Source of the DNA: JAJFFW01 sp038534195
GTDB taxonomy: Bacteria > Pseudomonadota > Alphaproteobacteria > Caulobacterales > Parvularculaceae
Length of the DNA stretch: 64,000 bases
Reading direction: 5' to 3'
Assembly (NCBI GenBank): GCA_038534195.1
Contig: JBCAXE010000001.1
Span: 62,001-126,000, forward strand
Shown here in pieces: positions 7,660 to 16,882 of the stretch (position 1 is its first letter; every line of letters starts with the position of its first letter). Under the pieces are notes generated by a model. The model was not told the origin of the DNA. It ran no database searches and was given only the letters and a program-made list of their open reading frames with translations. The position numbers and the translations under genes were made by a program.

Positions 7660-9236
7660 CGTTTTTTGCGGGATGCTCCTTCGAGCAAAAAGACGGCGAT
7701 GGAACCGATTAAGATGAGCGCCAGCGCCGCCGGCGACGCATCCGTGAGGCGTTCGTCCGAAGCCAGTCGATAAACACGCGTCGCGACGGTTTCATAGTCG
7801 AACGGCCGCAGTAGCAGCGTGGCAGGCAATTCCTTTGCGATATCAATGAAGATGATCAGCGCCCCAGCGACGATCGCGCTACGGCATAGCGGGAAATGGA
7901 CAGCCGTCACCGTGCGCTGAGGGCTTGCGCCAAGGCTGCGGCTCACAGCTTCCATATCCGGCGAAACCCGCGAAAGCCCGCTCGACGCGCTGTTGTAGCC
8001 AATGGTCAAAAAACGCGCCGTATACGCATAAATCAGGAGGAAAACTCCCGCGCTGACGGTCGATATGAACGGCGCTGAATTTACGATTGTCAATATGCCA
8101 ATAGCAATCACCGCGCCGGGCAACGCATATCCTAGCGTTGCAATACGGATGACCGCCGATGTGGCGCGGTTTCTTGATTGATTTCTAGCCGCATACGCCA
8201 GGATGATCGCAAGAAAAGAAATCAAAACAGCGCCGGCCCCAGCAGTCAGACCAGTATTCAAGATTGAGGCGCCGAGCCCGCGGGTTGCGCCGACCGAAGT
8301 CGCATCCGGCAATGCCGCCAGTAAGGTAATGACAGGAATAAGAAATCCGAAATGAATCGGGAGTAAGCAAAACACAGCCGCCGCAGCGGCATGAACTGGG
8401 GACAGTTTTATCCGCTGGTCGCCTCGAAGCGCTCTAGCGCTTTCGCTGCTGCGCCCGCGGCGATTGATCTGTTCCAGGAGCACCAGGAGCATGGCGATAA
8501 GGAAGAGCCCGGCCGCGAGTTGGGATGCGGAGGGCAAATCGCCTAAGCCATACCATGTACGGAAAATGCCCGTTGAGAGTGTCTTTACGCCAAAATAGTC
8601 AGCGACGCCGTAGTCGGCTGCTGTTTCCATCAATGCGAGGGCCAGGCCGCCCGCGAGCGCCGGCCGACTGAGAGGAATGATGACACGTCTCAATGCGGCG
8701 CCAGGAGCGGCCCCGAGACTTCTTGCGGCTTGAAGGTAAGCGTCGGACCGTGCGGAAAGATCTGCGCGCATCGCAAGATAGACATAAGGGTAGACGCCGA
8801 GCGTTAAAATGAATGCGACGCCGGGCAGGTTTCGTATTTCAGGGAGCGACAATCCCCTCAATGCGCCGAAGGGGGATAATAAATCAGCATACGTATAAGC
8901 CACAATATAGCTTGGGATCGCAAACGGAAGCACGAGCGCAATCGAAAGAAAGCGTCGGCCGGGAAATTCCGTTAAGGTCACTAGTGCGGCGCTTGCCGCC
9001 CCAATCAGGATCGCGGCGCCGCCGACTAATAAGCAAAGCGTTAGCGTGCCCGATAAGTATGAGAGGCCATTGGCTGACGCCAAATACAAGCCGCCAGTCC
9101 GAGTGAAAAGGCTGGCGAGCACCGCAACAATTGGGGCTGCAGTGAACAGAGCGAGCCCGAAAATAGCGATCCGCCCGGCCGGAACCCGGCGGCGGACAAG
9201 GCCCGTAAGGGATGTGGAGGGAGCAATCGGCGGCAT
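7620..9236 (-). CDS. Iron(III) ABC transporter permease (FbpB type)
   Basis: A 538-residue inner-membrane protein with about 12 membrane segments in two homologous halves, each with an EAA-type cytoplasmic loop (SLGAAPGAALRRVIIPLSRP in the first half, SLGASPQRTVTAVHFPL in the second). This fused double permease is typical of Fe(III) transporters (FbpB/AfuB/SfuB). It is divergent from the cognate ATPase and binding-protein genes, sharing a 48-base intergenic region. Its last 40 bases overlap the convergent aminotransferase gene. Confidence 0.88.
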   Translation of the reverse strand: MPPIAPSTSLTGLVRRRVPAGRIAIFGLALFTAAPIVAVLASLFTRTGGLYLASANGLSYLSGTLTLCLLVGGAAILIGAASAALVTLTEFPGRRFLSIALVLPFAIPSYIVAYTYADLLSPFGALRGLSLPEIRNLPGVAFILTLGVYPYVYLAMRADLSARSDAYLQAARSLGAAPGAALRRVIIPLSRPALAGGLALALMETAADYGVADYFGVKTLSTGIFRTWYGLGDLPSASQLAAGLFLIAMLLVLLEQINRRGRSSESARALRGDQRIKLSPVHAAAAAVFCLLPIHFGFLIPVITLLAALPDATSVGATRGLGASILNTGLTAGAGAVLISFLAIILAYAARNQSRNRATSAVIRIATLGYALPGAVIAIGILTIVNSAPFISTVSAGVFLLIYAYTARFLTIGYNSASSGLSRVSPDMEAVSRSLGASPQRTVTAVHFPLCRSAIVAGALIIFIDIAKELPATLLLRPFDYETVATRVYRLASDERLTDASPAALALILIGSIAVFLLEGASRKKRYAPKEAITQSQI

Positions 9237-9247
9237 TGCAAAGGACT

Positions 9248-9267
9248 ATCATTCTTAATTAGATGAT
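9248..9267. promoter_or_regulatory. Inverted repeat between divergent iron-transport genes
   Basis: ATCAT, 10 bp, ATGAT lies in the 48-base region between the permease and ATPase start codons. Its place suggests an operator for an iron regulator (Fur, Irr or RirA type) controlling both directions. The repeat itself is seen; it does not match one consensus closely, so the regulator is not assigned. Confidence 0.3.
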
Positions 9268-9284
9268 CCTAGAGAGTTTCGCCC

Positions 9285-10307
9285 ATGAGCCTAGCGTTAG
9301 AAAAAATTCAACACCGCTTCGGCGATACCCTTGCGGTGGATGGCGCCTCACTGCGGGCCGACCCAGGCGAAATCGTCTGCCTGTTTGGGCCTTCCGGTTG
9401 CGGCAAAACAACTCTGTTGCGTCTCGCCGCCGGACTCGAACGGTTACAATCGGGGGTGATTGATCTTGACGGCGTCCGGGTTTCGGGTCCCGAAACCCAT
9501 GTTTCCCCCGAAAACCGCGCTATTGGTTTTGTGTTCCAGGATTATGTGTTGTTTCCGCATTTAACGGTCGAAGAAAATGTCGCGTTCGGCGTCAATCAGT
9601 TGGCGCGCCGCGAGCGCCGTGATCGCGTAACGGCTGAACTTAGCGCTGTAGATCTCACGGGCTTCGCCGCACGATACCCCCACGAATTATCTGGTGGGCA
9701 ACAACAACGGGTCGCCTTAGCGCGCGCATTCGCCCGTCGGCCGCGCGCCATGCTTCTGGACGAGCCGTTTGCGAGCATTGACGCCGTGCGCCGCCGTCGG
9801 CTTCGCGATGACGTACGCGCGATTTTGAAAAGTCATGAAACGGCGGCGATCCTCGTAACGCACGACCCCGATGAAGCCTTGGCGATTGGCGACAGGATTG
9901 CGGTGATGCATGAAGGGCGTATCATCGAGGCGACGTCACCTGAGGAGCTTTTCCAGCGCCCGCAAACGCCTCAAGGCGCGGCGATTTTTCCCGGAGCCCA
10001 AACCATTCGCGCTGAAGCGCGCGACGGTCGTCTGTATACGGCTTTTGGTGATCTCAAAGCCGATGTGTTGGCGGGGGAGTCTGCGATCGTCGTCATCAGG
10101 GATGGCGGTGTTGCAGCTCGAAAGTCACCAACGGGACCGGCTCGCGTGACCGACCTGCGATTTGTCGGCCCGAATTGGCGGGTAAGGCTCCGCGGGGCTT
10201 CAGACGGCGACATCTTATTTGCCGACGCCGTTGAGCCAATTGAACCAGGAGAAAACGTCACTGTCGATTTTGATCGCGCTCATGTCCAAGTGTTTGCGGC
10301 CAGTTGA
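9285..10307 (+). CDS. Iron(III) ABC transporter ATP-binding protein (FbpC type)
   Basis: A 340-residue ATPase. Walker A is GPSGCGKTT (near residue 37), the signature LSGGQQQRVALARA, and Walker B LLLDEPFASID, with the switch His in LVTHDPDEA. The C-terminal 100 residues form the TOBE-like extension common in Fe(III) importers. It energises the permease encoded divergently at 7620-9236. The ATG is preceded by GAGAG. The substrate-binding protein gene follows after 72 bases. Confidence 0.9.
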   Translation: MSLALEKIQHRFGDTLAVDGASLRADPGEIVCLFGPSGCGKTTLLRLAAGLERLQSGVIDLDGVRVSGPETHVSPENRAIGFVFQDYVLFPHLTVEENVAFGVNQLARRERRDRVTAELSAVDLTGFAARYPHELSGGQQQRVALARAFARRPRAMLLDEPFASIDAVRRRRLRDDVRAILKSHETAAILVTHDPDEALAIGDRIAVMHEGRIIEATSPEELFQRPQTPQGAAIFPGAQTIRAEARDGRLYTAFGDLKADVLAGESAIVVIRDGGVAARKSPTGPARVTDLRFVGPNWRVRLRGASDGDILFADAVEPIEPGENVTVDFDRAHVQVFAAS

Positions 10308-10379
10308 CGTTAGCCGCCGCTGCGCGTAGCAACATCCAACTGCGAACGACTCGCAACTAAATTATCGGAGGCGGCGAAA

Positions 10380-11447
10380 GTGTTTTCTCGATCAATTCTA
10401 CCTATTGCCCTTGCTGGGACAGCGCTTTTTTTGGCGTCTTGCGGAGAAAAATCCCAATTGGGCGGTGAAGATGAGGCGGCGGTTTCGGCGGCGGCCGGAG
10501 AAGTAAATGTCTATTCGGGGCGTCATTACGACAATGATCTGGTCCTCTTTGATGAGTTCACCGAACAAACTGGCGTTGAGGTAAACTTGATTGAAGGCCG
10601 CGGGGACGCGCTTATTGAACGAATCGCGCAAGAGGGGGCAGAGAGCCCTGCGGACCTCTTTGTCACGGCCGACGCCGGAATTTTATGGCGCGCCGACCAG
10701 CGTGGGATCTTCCAACCCTTGAATGATGCGGAGATTGCGGCGCGCGTCCCGTCGCAGTTCAGACATCCCGACGACAATTGGATTGGCGTGTCAAGTCGCG
10801 CGCGGATCGTGATTTACAACGAGGAACTAGGGTTGCCTGACGGGCTCTCGACGTACCTGGATCTGGCGAAGCCTGAGTTTAAGGGCATGATCTGCGTTCG
10901 GCCTTCGTCCAATATTTATAATCAGTCATTGCTGGCGTCGATTATTGCAAATCATGGTGAGGCTGCAGCCGAGGAATGGGCGGCAGGTGTCGTTTCGAAT
11001 TTTGCGCGCAAACCGCAGGGTAACGACACTGCGCAGATTGAAGCTGTCGCCGCAGGAATATGTCAGCTCGGGATCGTCAACAGCTACTATGTTGCGCGTT
11101 TTTTCGACTCTGGTGATGCTGACAAAGATGCGATCGGCGCGAAAATCGGCGTCCTATTCCCGAGCCAGGAAACGACAGGCGCTCACGTGAATATTTCGGG
11201 CGCTGGCGTCGTCGCGAACGCGGCAAATGTTGAAAACGCCAAAAAGCTTGTTGCGTTCCTTTTGCAGGATGACGTGCAAGCGCGTTTCGCCCAAGGCAAT
11301 AATGAGTATCCTGTGGTTGAGGGTGTATCGCCGCAAGGTCCCGTGACGGCATTGGGTTCGTTCAGGGCCGACGATGTTTCAGTCACCGCATTTGGAGAAA
11401 ACCAGGCCAAAGCGATCGAAATCTTTGACCGGGCCGGTTGGCAGTAA
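10380..11447 (+). CDS. Iron(III) ABC transporter substrate-binding lipoprotein (FbpA type)
   Basis: A 355-residue periplasmic binding protein anchored as a lipoprotein: lipobox LASC at residues 19-22 after a hydrophobic signal. The mature start VNVYSGRHYDNDLVLFDEF and the paired tyrosines in GIVNSYYVARF match the ferric-binding (FbpA/FutA) family, where those tyrosines bind Fe(III). The start is GTG at 10380, with GGAGG at 10367-10371. With the ATPase upstream and the divergent permease it makes a complete Fe(III) importer, next to a Fur-family gene. Confidence 0.88.
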   Translation: MFSRSILPIALAGTALFLASCGEKSQLGGEDEAAVSAAAGEVNVYSGRHYDNDLVLFDEFTEQTGVEVNLIEGRGDALIERIAQEGAESPADLFVTADAGILWRADQRGIFQPLNDAEIAARVPSQFRHPDDNWIGVSSRARIVIYNEELGLPDGLSTYLDLAKPEFKGMICVRPSSNIYNQSLLASIIANHGEAAAEEWAAGVVSNFARKPQGNDTAQIEAVAAGICQLGIVNSYYVARFFDSGDADKDAIGAKIGVLFPSQETTGAHVNISGAGVVANAANVENAKKLVAFLLQDDVQARFAQGNNEYPVVEGVSPQGPVTALGSFRADDVSVTAFGENQAKAIEIFDRAGWQ

Positions 11448-11510
11448 TCCTTCGCGTCATGGTTGTTTTTTCGCAACAGGTCCGAAAAGCTTCCTGTCCG
11501 TGGTTCCGGC

Positions 11511-11535
11511 GATGATATAACGTTGATATAACATC
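11511..11535. promoter_or_regulatory. Imperfect palindrome upstream of the Fur-family gene (candidate operator)
   Basis: The 25-bp stretch contains GATATAAC twice (11513-11520 and 11525-11532 regions) and is an imperfect palindrome with 18 of 25 positions symmetric. AT-rich palindromes of this kind are typical of Fur/Zur boxes. It lies 22 bases before the Fur-family start, which suggests autoregulation. The symmetry is seen; binding is inferred. Confidence 0.4.
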
Positions 11536-11557
11536 AGCGAGCTTGAGGGAGCGGCGC

Positions 11558-11974
11558 ATGGCTGATGATGAAAAAAAGAACGGCGATCATAATCCTGCCG
11601 GTCTCACCAAAAATGAAAAACTCGTCTGGGAGGCCCTATCGGCGGGCAAGGACCCTTTAAAGGCCTATGAGATCCTGGACATCCTGAAGGAAAAGGGCGT
11701 GCGAGCGCCCATGACGGTCTATAGAGCGCTCGACGGCCTGGAAGAAAAGGGCTTTATCCATAAGCTGGAAGGGATGAACTCGTTCGTTCCTTGTAATCAC
11801 GACGGCCCGCATCCCATCCAGGCTTTTCTTGTGTGCGTGAAGTGCGCGAGCGTCGAAGAGGTGGACCTGGACGGCGTCGAATCGGGGCTCATGCCAGCGA
11901 TCCGCCGAACCGGGTTCGGAATGCATACCGCACGCCTTGAGGTGAAAGGCGCTTGCCTGAAGTGCGCCGCTTAG
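11558..11974 (+). CDS. Fur-family metalloregulator (Zur- or Fur-like)
   Basis: A 138-residue DNA-binding metal sensor. The winged helix spans residues about 10-85 (RAPMTVYRALDGLEEKGFIH), followed by a dimerisation domain with the structural zinc cysteine pairs CVKC and, at the C-terminus, CLKC. The frame is open to 11543, but ATG at 11558 has GAGGGAG upstream. The His-rich sensor region HDGPHPIQAFLVC is reduced compared with classic Fur, and the pattern is closer to Zur. It follows the Fe(III) importer by 110 bases and carries its own operator-like palindrome, so which metal it senses is open. Confidence 0.85.
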   Translation: MADDEKKNGDHNPAGLTKNEKLVWEALSAGKDPLKAYEILDILKEKGVRAPMTVYRALDGLEEKGFIHKLEGMNSFVPCNHDGPHPIQAFLVCVKCASVEEVDLDGVESGLMPAIRRTGFGMHTARLEVKGACLKCAA

Positions 11975-12104
11975 GCGGTTCGCTTAGGGTATTGCGTACA
12001 AAGCACGAATTGGGCTCATTCGATCGGGGATCGTGTGCGAATCATTGACTCGTCGTAATCGCATTCTAATGTCGGAACGCTCAGGCGTTTTTCGTTTTGA
12101 GCGT

Positions 12105-12300
12105 CGCGTATGCGGGAGAGACTGGCCTGACGGTCAGCGCCGAAGGAGCAACCGCCCCGGAAACTCTCAGGCAAAAGGACCGCGCGCGATTGATAAGGCT
12201 GGAAAAAATGCGCCTCGTGCAGCGAGGTGAGCATTCACCGAAGGAGTAAGCGAGCGTCTTCCTATCAGCGCTTCGTGAAATCTCTCAGGTCCCATGACAG
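12105..12300 (+). promoter_or_regulatory. Tandem glycine riboswitch
   Basis: Two glycine aptamers in series precede gcvT. The first (about 12108-12184) shows GGGAGAGA, GCCGAAGGAGCAA and CTCTCAGG in order. The second (about 12200-12298) ends with CACCGAAGGAGTAAG and TCTCTCAGG. These are the conserved core sequences of the gcvT motif, and tandem aptamers with a short linker are the common arrangement. It probably turns on the glycine cleavage operon when glycine is high. An in-frame ATG at 12294 lies within the 3' arm of the second aptamer, so it is probably not the gcvT start. Confidence 0.93.
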
Positions 12301-12344
12301 CCGGGGTCGCCGCTCGCGCGGCGAAACTCGAATGGGACCGCCTG

Positions 12345-13493
12345 ATGACCGATCTGAAGAAAACCGCATTGCATGATTTGCACTTATCGCTCGGCGCCAA
12401 GATGGTGCCGTTCGCCGGCTACGATATGCCTGTTCAATATCCGGACGGCGTCATGAAAGAGCATTTGCATACGCGCTCAAAGGCGGGGCTCTTTGACGTC
12501 GCTCATATGGGGCAGGCCTTTCTCAAGACAACGAAAACTGCGGTCGGCGGTCCGGACGCGCATGCGACTGTCGCGGACGCAATAGAATCCCTTGTTCCCG
12601 GTGAAATTCGTAAGTTGAAGAAAGGCGGGCTGCGCTATTCCGCCCTCCTAAACGACGAAGGCGGCGTTCTTGACGATTTGATGGTTACGCGGCCTGCTGA
12701 CGAAAAAATGCAAGGCGTTCTTTTCCTGGTGGTGAACGCCGCGGTGAAAGAACAGGATTTCGCCCTGTTGCGATCAAAGATCGGCGATGAAACCGATCTT
12801 GAGATTCTGAACGACCGGAGCCTGCTTGCCCTCCAGGGACCCAAGGCGGCGTCGGTTTTGGAAACGCTCGTTGCAGGCGTTTCAGCGCAGGGCTTCATGA
12901 CAATGGCTGTACGTAACTGGAACGGGACAGAAATTTTTGTGAGCCGTTGCGGTTACACCGGCGAAGACGGTTTTGAGATTTCTATCCCTAATAGTCAGGC
13001 GGAAGCTTTTGCGCGCGAACTCTTGGCAAATGATGGAGTGGCGCCGATCGGGCTTGGTGCGCGCGATAGTCTGCGCCTGGAAGCGGGGCTTTGCCTCTAT
13101 GGTCACGATCTGACGCCCGAGACGACGCCCGTTGAGGGAAATATTTCTTTCGTTCTCGGCAAGCGCCGGCGCGAAGAGGGCGGTTTTCCGGGAGCGGATA
13201 AAGTTTTGGATCAATACCGCAATGGGGCGCCGACCTTGCGCGTTGGAATTAAACCGGAAGGACGCGCGCCCGCCCGCGAAGGCGTTGAAATTCAATCGCT
13301 GGAGGGAGAATCCATCGGTCGGGTGACGTCCGGCGGTTTTGGCCCTTCTGTCGGCGCGCCCGTGGCCATGGGCTATGTGGAGGCGTCCCATGCGGCGACG
13401 GGCGCGAAAGTGAATTTGATTGTTCGGGGTAAATCGTTGCCGGCGGAGATCGTGGATATGCCCTTTGCGCCGCATCGCTATTTCAGAGCTTAG
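12345..13493 (+). CDS. gcvT: Glycine cleavage system T protein (aminomethyltransferase)
   Basis: A 382-residue protein that transfers the methylene group from lipoylated H protein to tetrahydrofolate, releasing ammonia. Diagnostic stretches are MVPFAGYDMPVQY, GLFDVAHMGQ, GYTGEDGFEI and GLGARDSLRLEAGLCLYGHD, which include the folate-site Asp. The open frame begins at 12294, inside the riboswitch; ATG at 12345 matches the usual start (MTDLKKTALHDLH). It is first in the gcvT-H-PA-PB operon, 10 bases before gcvH. Confidence 0.95.
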   Translation: MTDLKKTALHDLHLSLGAKMVPFAGYDMPVQYPDGVMKEHLHTRSKAGLFDVAHMGQAFLKTTKTAVGGPDAHATVADAIESLVPGEIRKLKKGGLRYSALLNDEGGVLDDLMVTRPADEKMQGVLFLVVNAAVKEQDFALLRSKIGDETDLEILNDRSLLALQGPKAASVLETLVAGVSAQGFMTMAVRNWNGTEIFVSRCGYTGEDGFEISIPNSQAEAFARELLANDGVAPIGLGARDSLRLEAGLCLYGHDLTPETTPVEGNISFVLGKRRREEGGFPGADKVLDQYRNGAPTLRVGIKPEGRAPAREGVEIQSLEGESIGRVTSGGFGPSVGAPVAMGYVEASHAATGAKVNLIVRGKSLPAEIVDMPFAPHRYFRA

Positions 13494-13502
13494 GAGCTTC
13501 AA

Positions 13503-13877
13503 ATGACAATGACCAAATACACAAAAGAACACGAATGGGTGCGCATGGAAGGCGACGTCGCCGTCGTCGGCATTACTGAGCACGCTGCGGAGCAGTTGGG
13601 TGATGTGGTGTTTGTCGAGTTGCCCGAGGTCGGGAAGACCTTCAGCGACGGCGACGATATGGCGGTTGTTGAATCGGTTAAGGCCGCTTCCGATGTTTAC
13701 GCCCCAATCTCCGGCGACATTGTGGAGACCAACGGCGCCATCGTGGATGAACCAGCGAAAGTTAATGAAGACCCGTCTGGCGCGGCATGGTTCGTGAAAA
13801 TCAAACCGTCGGATCCGTCGCAGCTGGAGGCGTTGATGGATGAAGCCGCATATAAGGAATATGCCGAAAGCGCATAA
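13503..13877 (+). CDS. gcvH: Glycine cleavage system H protein
   Basis: A 124-residue carrier protein that shuttles the aminomethyl group on a lipoyl arm between the P, T and L proteins. The lipoylation lysine lies in VVESVKAASDVYAP. The start KYTKEHEWVR is that of the family. AGGAG precedes the ATG closely. It sits between gcvT and gcvPA in the same operon. Confidence 0.96.
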   Translation: MTMTKYTKEHEWVRMEGDVAVVGITEHAAEQLGDVVFVELPEVGKTFSDGDDMAVVESVKAASDVYAPISGDIVETNGAIVDEPAKVNEDPSGAAWFVKIKPSDPSQLEALMDEAAYKEYAESA

Positions 13878-13945
13878 GGGCGCGTCATGAGATTTCGGTT
13901 TTGAGGCTTCAAAAAAACCTTTGAGTAGCAGAAAAGTGAAACCCA

Positions 13946-15286
13946 GTGAGATATCTTCCTTTATCCGATACCGACCGTCAGCAAATGCTTTCCGCCGTTG
14001 GCGCACGCACAATCGACGAGTTGTTCAGCGATGTGCCGAGCGACGCGCTAAACGTTGATATTGACCTCCCAAACCACCAAGGCGAACTTGAAGTCGAGCG
14101 CGCGATGCTCTCGATGGCGGCGAAGAATCGGGCCGCGAACGCTGGACCGTTCTTCGTCGGGTGTGGGGCCTATAAGCACCACGTGCCGGCGACAGTCGAC
14201 CATATCATTCAGCGTTCGGAGTTTTTAACGTCTTATACGCCGTACCAACCGGAAATCGCGCAGGGGACGCTCCAGTATTTATTCGAGTTTCAGACCCAGG
14301 TCGCCGCGCTGTTTGGAATGGATGTGGCGAACGCCTCGATGTATGACGGATCGACCGCGTGCGCGGAAGCGGCGCTGATGGCGAAGCGCGTGACGAAGCG
14401 CAGTAAGGTGATCTTGTCCAGCGCGCTCCACCCGCACTATGCCTCGGTTACACGGATGAATTCTGAATTGATCGGCGATACAATCGACATAGCGCCCTTT
14501 AATGCGTCGGGCGACGAAGACCTTGCGAGCCTCATTGACGACCACACCTCGTGCGTTATTGTTCAGAACCCTGACGTGTTCGGAAATCTGCGCGATTTAA
14601 CACCGCTAGCCGAGGCTGCGCACGCGAAAGGCGCCTTGTTGATCGCTGTCGTTACAGAAGTTGTTTCGCTCGGTGCGATTAAAAGCCCTGGAGAAATGGG
14701 CGCCGATATTGTCGTCGGCGAGGGGCAGTCGATCGGTAATTCTCTGAATTTTGGCGGGCCCTATGTGGGGCTGTTCGCAACGCGACAAAAATATGTGCGG
14801 CAAATGCCTGGGCGCCTGTGCGGTGAGACCGTCGACACCGAGGGCAAACGCGGCTTCGTTTTGACGCTTTCGACCCGCGAACAACACATTCGCCGCGACA
14901 AGGCGACTTCGAACATTTGCACGAACTCCGGTCTGTGCGCCCTTGCATTCACGGTTCACATGACACTGCTTGGCGAGGTAGGGCTTCGACGTCTGGCGGC
15001 GCTAAACCACGAAAAGGCCTGCAAGACTGCGGAAGCGCTAGGCGCCGTCGACGGCGTCGAACTTATCAACAGCGCGTTTTTTAATGAATTCACCGTGCGG
15101 CTGCCAGTCCCAGCCCACGGTGTGATCGAAAAATTGGCTGCGAACGGTGTCCTCGGCGGCGTCGCAGGCGGACGTCTGTGGGCGGACGAAAAAGACGCAC
15201 AAAACCTTCTCATCGTGGCGGCCACTGAGTGCGCCAGCGATGCTGATATCGAAGCATTAGCGGCCGGTTTGAAGGGGGCTTTCTAG
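13946..15286 (+). CDS. gcvPA: Glycine dehydrogenase (decarboxylating) subunit 1
   Basis: A 446-residue alpha subunit of the split P protein, which decarboxylates glycine with PLP and loads H protein. The N-terminal RYLPLSDTDRQQML and the motif TSYTPYQPEIAQGTLQYLFE are typical of GcvPA. It starts with GTG at 13946, 68 bases after gcvH, without a strong ribosome site. It is 2 bases before gcvPB. The split PA/PB form rather than fused GcvP is common in many alphaproteobacteria. Confidence 0.95.
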   Translation: MRYLPLSDTDRQQMLSAVGARTIDELFSDVPSDALNVDIDLPNHQGELEVERAMLSMAAKNRAANAGPFFVGCGAYKHHVPATVDHIIQRSEFLTSYTPYQPEIAQGTLQYLFEFQTQVAALFGMDVANASMYDGSTACAEAALMAKRVTKRSKVILSSALHPHYASVTRMNSELIGDTIDIAPFNASGDEDLASLIDDHTSCVIVQNPDVFGNLRDLTPLAEAAHAKGALLIAVVTEVVSLGAIKSPGEMGADIVVGEGQSIGNSLNFGGPYVGLFATRQKYVRQMPGRLCGETVDTEGKRGFVLTLSTREQHIRRDKATSNICTNSGLCALAFTVHMTLLGEVGLRRLAALNHEKACKTAEALGAVDGVELINSAFFNEFTVRLPVPAHGVIEKLAANGVLGGVAGGRLWADEKDAQNLLIVAATECASDADIEALAAGLKGAF

Positions 15287-15288
15287 TC

Positions 15289-16866
15289 ATGGCGATGAAC
15301 TCACAAGGGCGTCCCACAAGCGCATCTGCTACCGAAAGTTCAACGCAGGAAACAACAACTGGCAATCGCGGCTTGCAAATCGAAGAGTCCCTGATTTTTG
15401 AAAAAGATGCGTTCGCACAAACGGGTGTCGATTTACCGCCAGTTGAGGGCGGAGGAAATCGGCTTGGCGGTTTGGAGCGGCGGTCTGATATCAATTTGCC
15501 AGGCCTTTCTGAGCCTGAAACCATGCGCCATTTCGTGCGGCTTTCTCAAAAGAACTATGCGATCGACATGGGGCCGTTTCCGCTCGGCTCTTGCACAATG
15601 AAACATAATCCGCGGCTGAACGAAAAAATGGCGCGCATTCCGGGTTTTGCCGATATTCATCCGCTGCAACCGCAGTCGACCGTTCAGGGCGCGCTCGAGT
15701 TAATCGATACGTTGGCGCATTGGCTTAAAGAAATGACCGGCATGCCCGCGGTCGCCATGTCGCCGAAAGCCGGCGCCCATGGTGAACTCTGTGGCATGAT
15801 GGCCATCAAGGCGGCGATCGAAGCGCGCGGCGAAGGCGACACCCGCACGCGCGTTCTGGCGCCGGAGTCAGCTCACGGGACCAACCCGGCGACGGCGGCG
15901 CAATGCGGCTTCAAGGTCGATGATATTCTCGCTGACGCCACAGGCCGGGTCGATCTCGCCGCGTTGAAAGAAAAATTAGGCCCGGATGTCGCCGGCATCA
16001 TGGTGACGAACCCAAACACATGCGGTCTTTTTGAGCGCGACATCCGCGCGATCGCAGACGCGGTTCATGAAGCGGGCGGCTATTTCTATTGCGACGGCGC
16101 GAATTTCAACGCCATCGCGTGTAAGGCGCGCCCGGGAGACCTTGGCGTCGACGCAATGCACATTAATCTGCATAAGACGTTTTCAACGCCGCATGGCGGC
16201 GGTGGGCCTGGGTCGGGGCCGACAGTCTTGTCCGACGCGTTGGCGCCGTTCGCGCCTATCCCCTACGTTATTCATGATGAAGACGGTTACCACCTTGTGG
16301 AAACGCGTGCGGCGGCTCGATCCGAAATTGGCGCGAAGAGTTTTGGCCGGATGACCGCATTCCATGGTCAGATGGGCATGTTCGTTCGTGCGCTCTCCTA
16401 CATGATGAGCCATGGCGCGGACGGTGTCAGGCAGGCGGCGGAAGATGCTGTTCTCAATGCAAATTACGTCCAGGCGCGGTTACGTAAGGAAATGACGACC
16501 GCCTTTGATGGTTACTGTATGCACGAAGCGCTTTTCGACGATCGCTGGCTCAAAGGTACAGGCATTGAAACAATTGATTTCGCTAAAGCTATGATCGATG
16601 AGGGATATCACCCGATGACGATGTATTTTCCCCTTGTGGTCCATGGGGCCATGTTGATCGAGCCTACAGAATCAGAATCTAGGCAAGAACTAGATCAATT
16701 CTGTGACGCGCTTTTAGCCCTCGCCAAAAAGGCGAAAGCGGGCGATGCGGACTTTTTCAAGGCCGCGCCCAAGCTTGCGCCACGCAGGCGGCTTGATGAG
16801 ACGGGCGCCGCGCGCAAACCTGTTTTACGTTGGACGCCGCCGGAACCGGCGCAGGCGGCTGAATAG
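15289..16866 (+). CDS. gcvPB: Glycine dehydrogenase (decarboxylating) subunit 2
   Basis: A 525-residue beta subunit of the split P protein. The PLP lysine is in MHINLHKTFSTPHGGGGPGS; the family motif GSCTMKHNPRLNE is also present. The N-terminal 30 residues (Ser/Thr-rich) are an extension compared with many homologues. It is the last gene of the operon. The convergent acyltransferase gene ends 17 bases downstream. Confidence 0.95.
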   Translation: MAMNSQGRPTSASATESSTQETTTGNRGLQIEESLIFEKDAFAQTGVDLPPVEGGGNRLGGLERRSDINLPGLSEPETMRHFVRLSQKNYAIDMGPFPLGSCTMKHNPRLNEKMARIPGFADIHPLQPQSTVQGALELIDTLAHWLKEMTGMPAVAMSPKAGAHGELCGMMAIKAAIEARGEGDTRTRVLAPESAHGTNPATAAQCGFKVDDILADATGRVDLAALKEKLGPDVAGIMVTNPNTCGLFERDIRAIADAVHEAGGYFYCDGANFNAIACKARPGDLGVDAMHINLHKTFSTPHGGGGPGSGPTVLSDALAPFAPIPYVIHDEDGYHLVETRAAARSEIGAKSFGRMTAFHGQMGMFVRALSYMMSHGADGVRQAAEDAVLNANYVQARLRKEMTTAFDGYCMHEALFDDRWLKGTGIETIDFAKAMIDEGYHPMTMYFPLVVHGAMLIEPTESESRQELDQFCDALLALAKKAKAGDADFFKAAPKLAPRRRLDETGAARKPVLRWTPPEPAQAAE

Positions 16867-16882
16867 GCCCTGGAGCCCAAGC

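Noticed and set aside
12882..14012. Long minus-strand open frame (376 codons) opposite gcvT and gcvH
   Set aside because: It covers two well-identified genes and the gap between them in antisense; its His/Arg-rich composition is that of a shadow frame.
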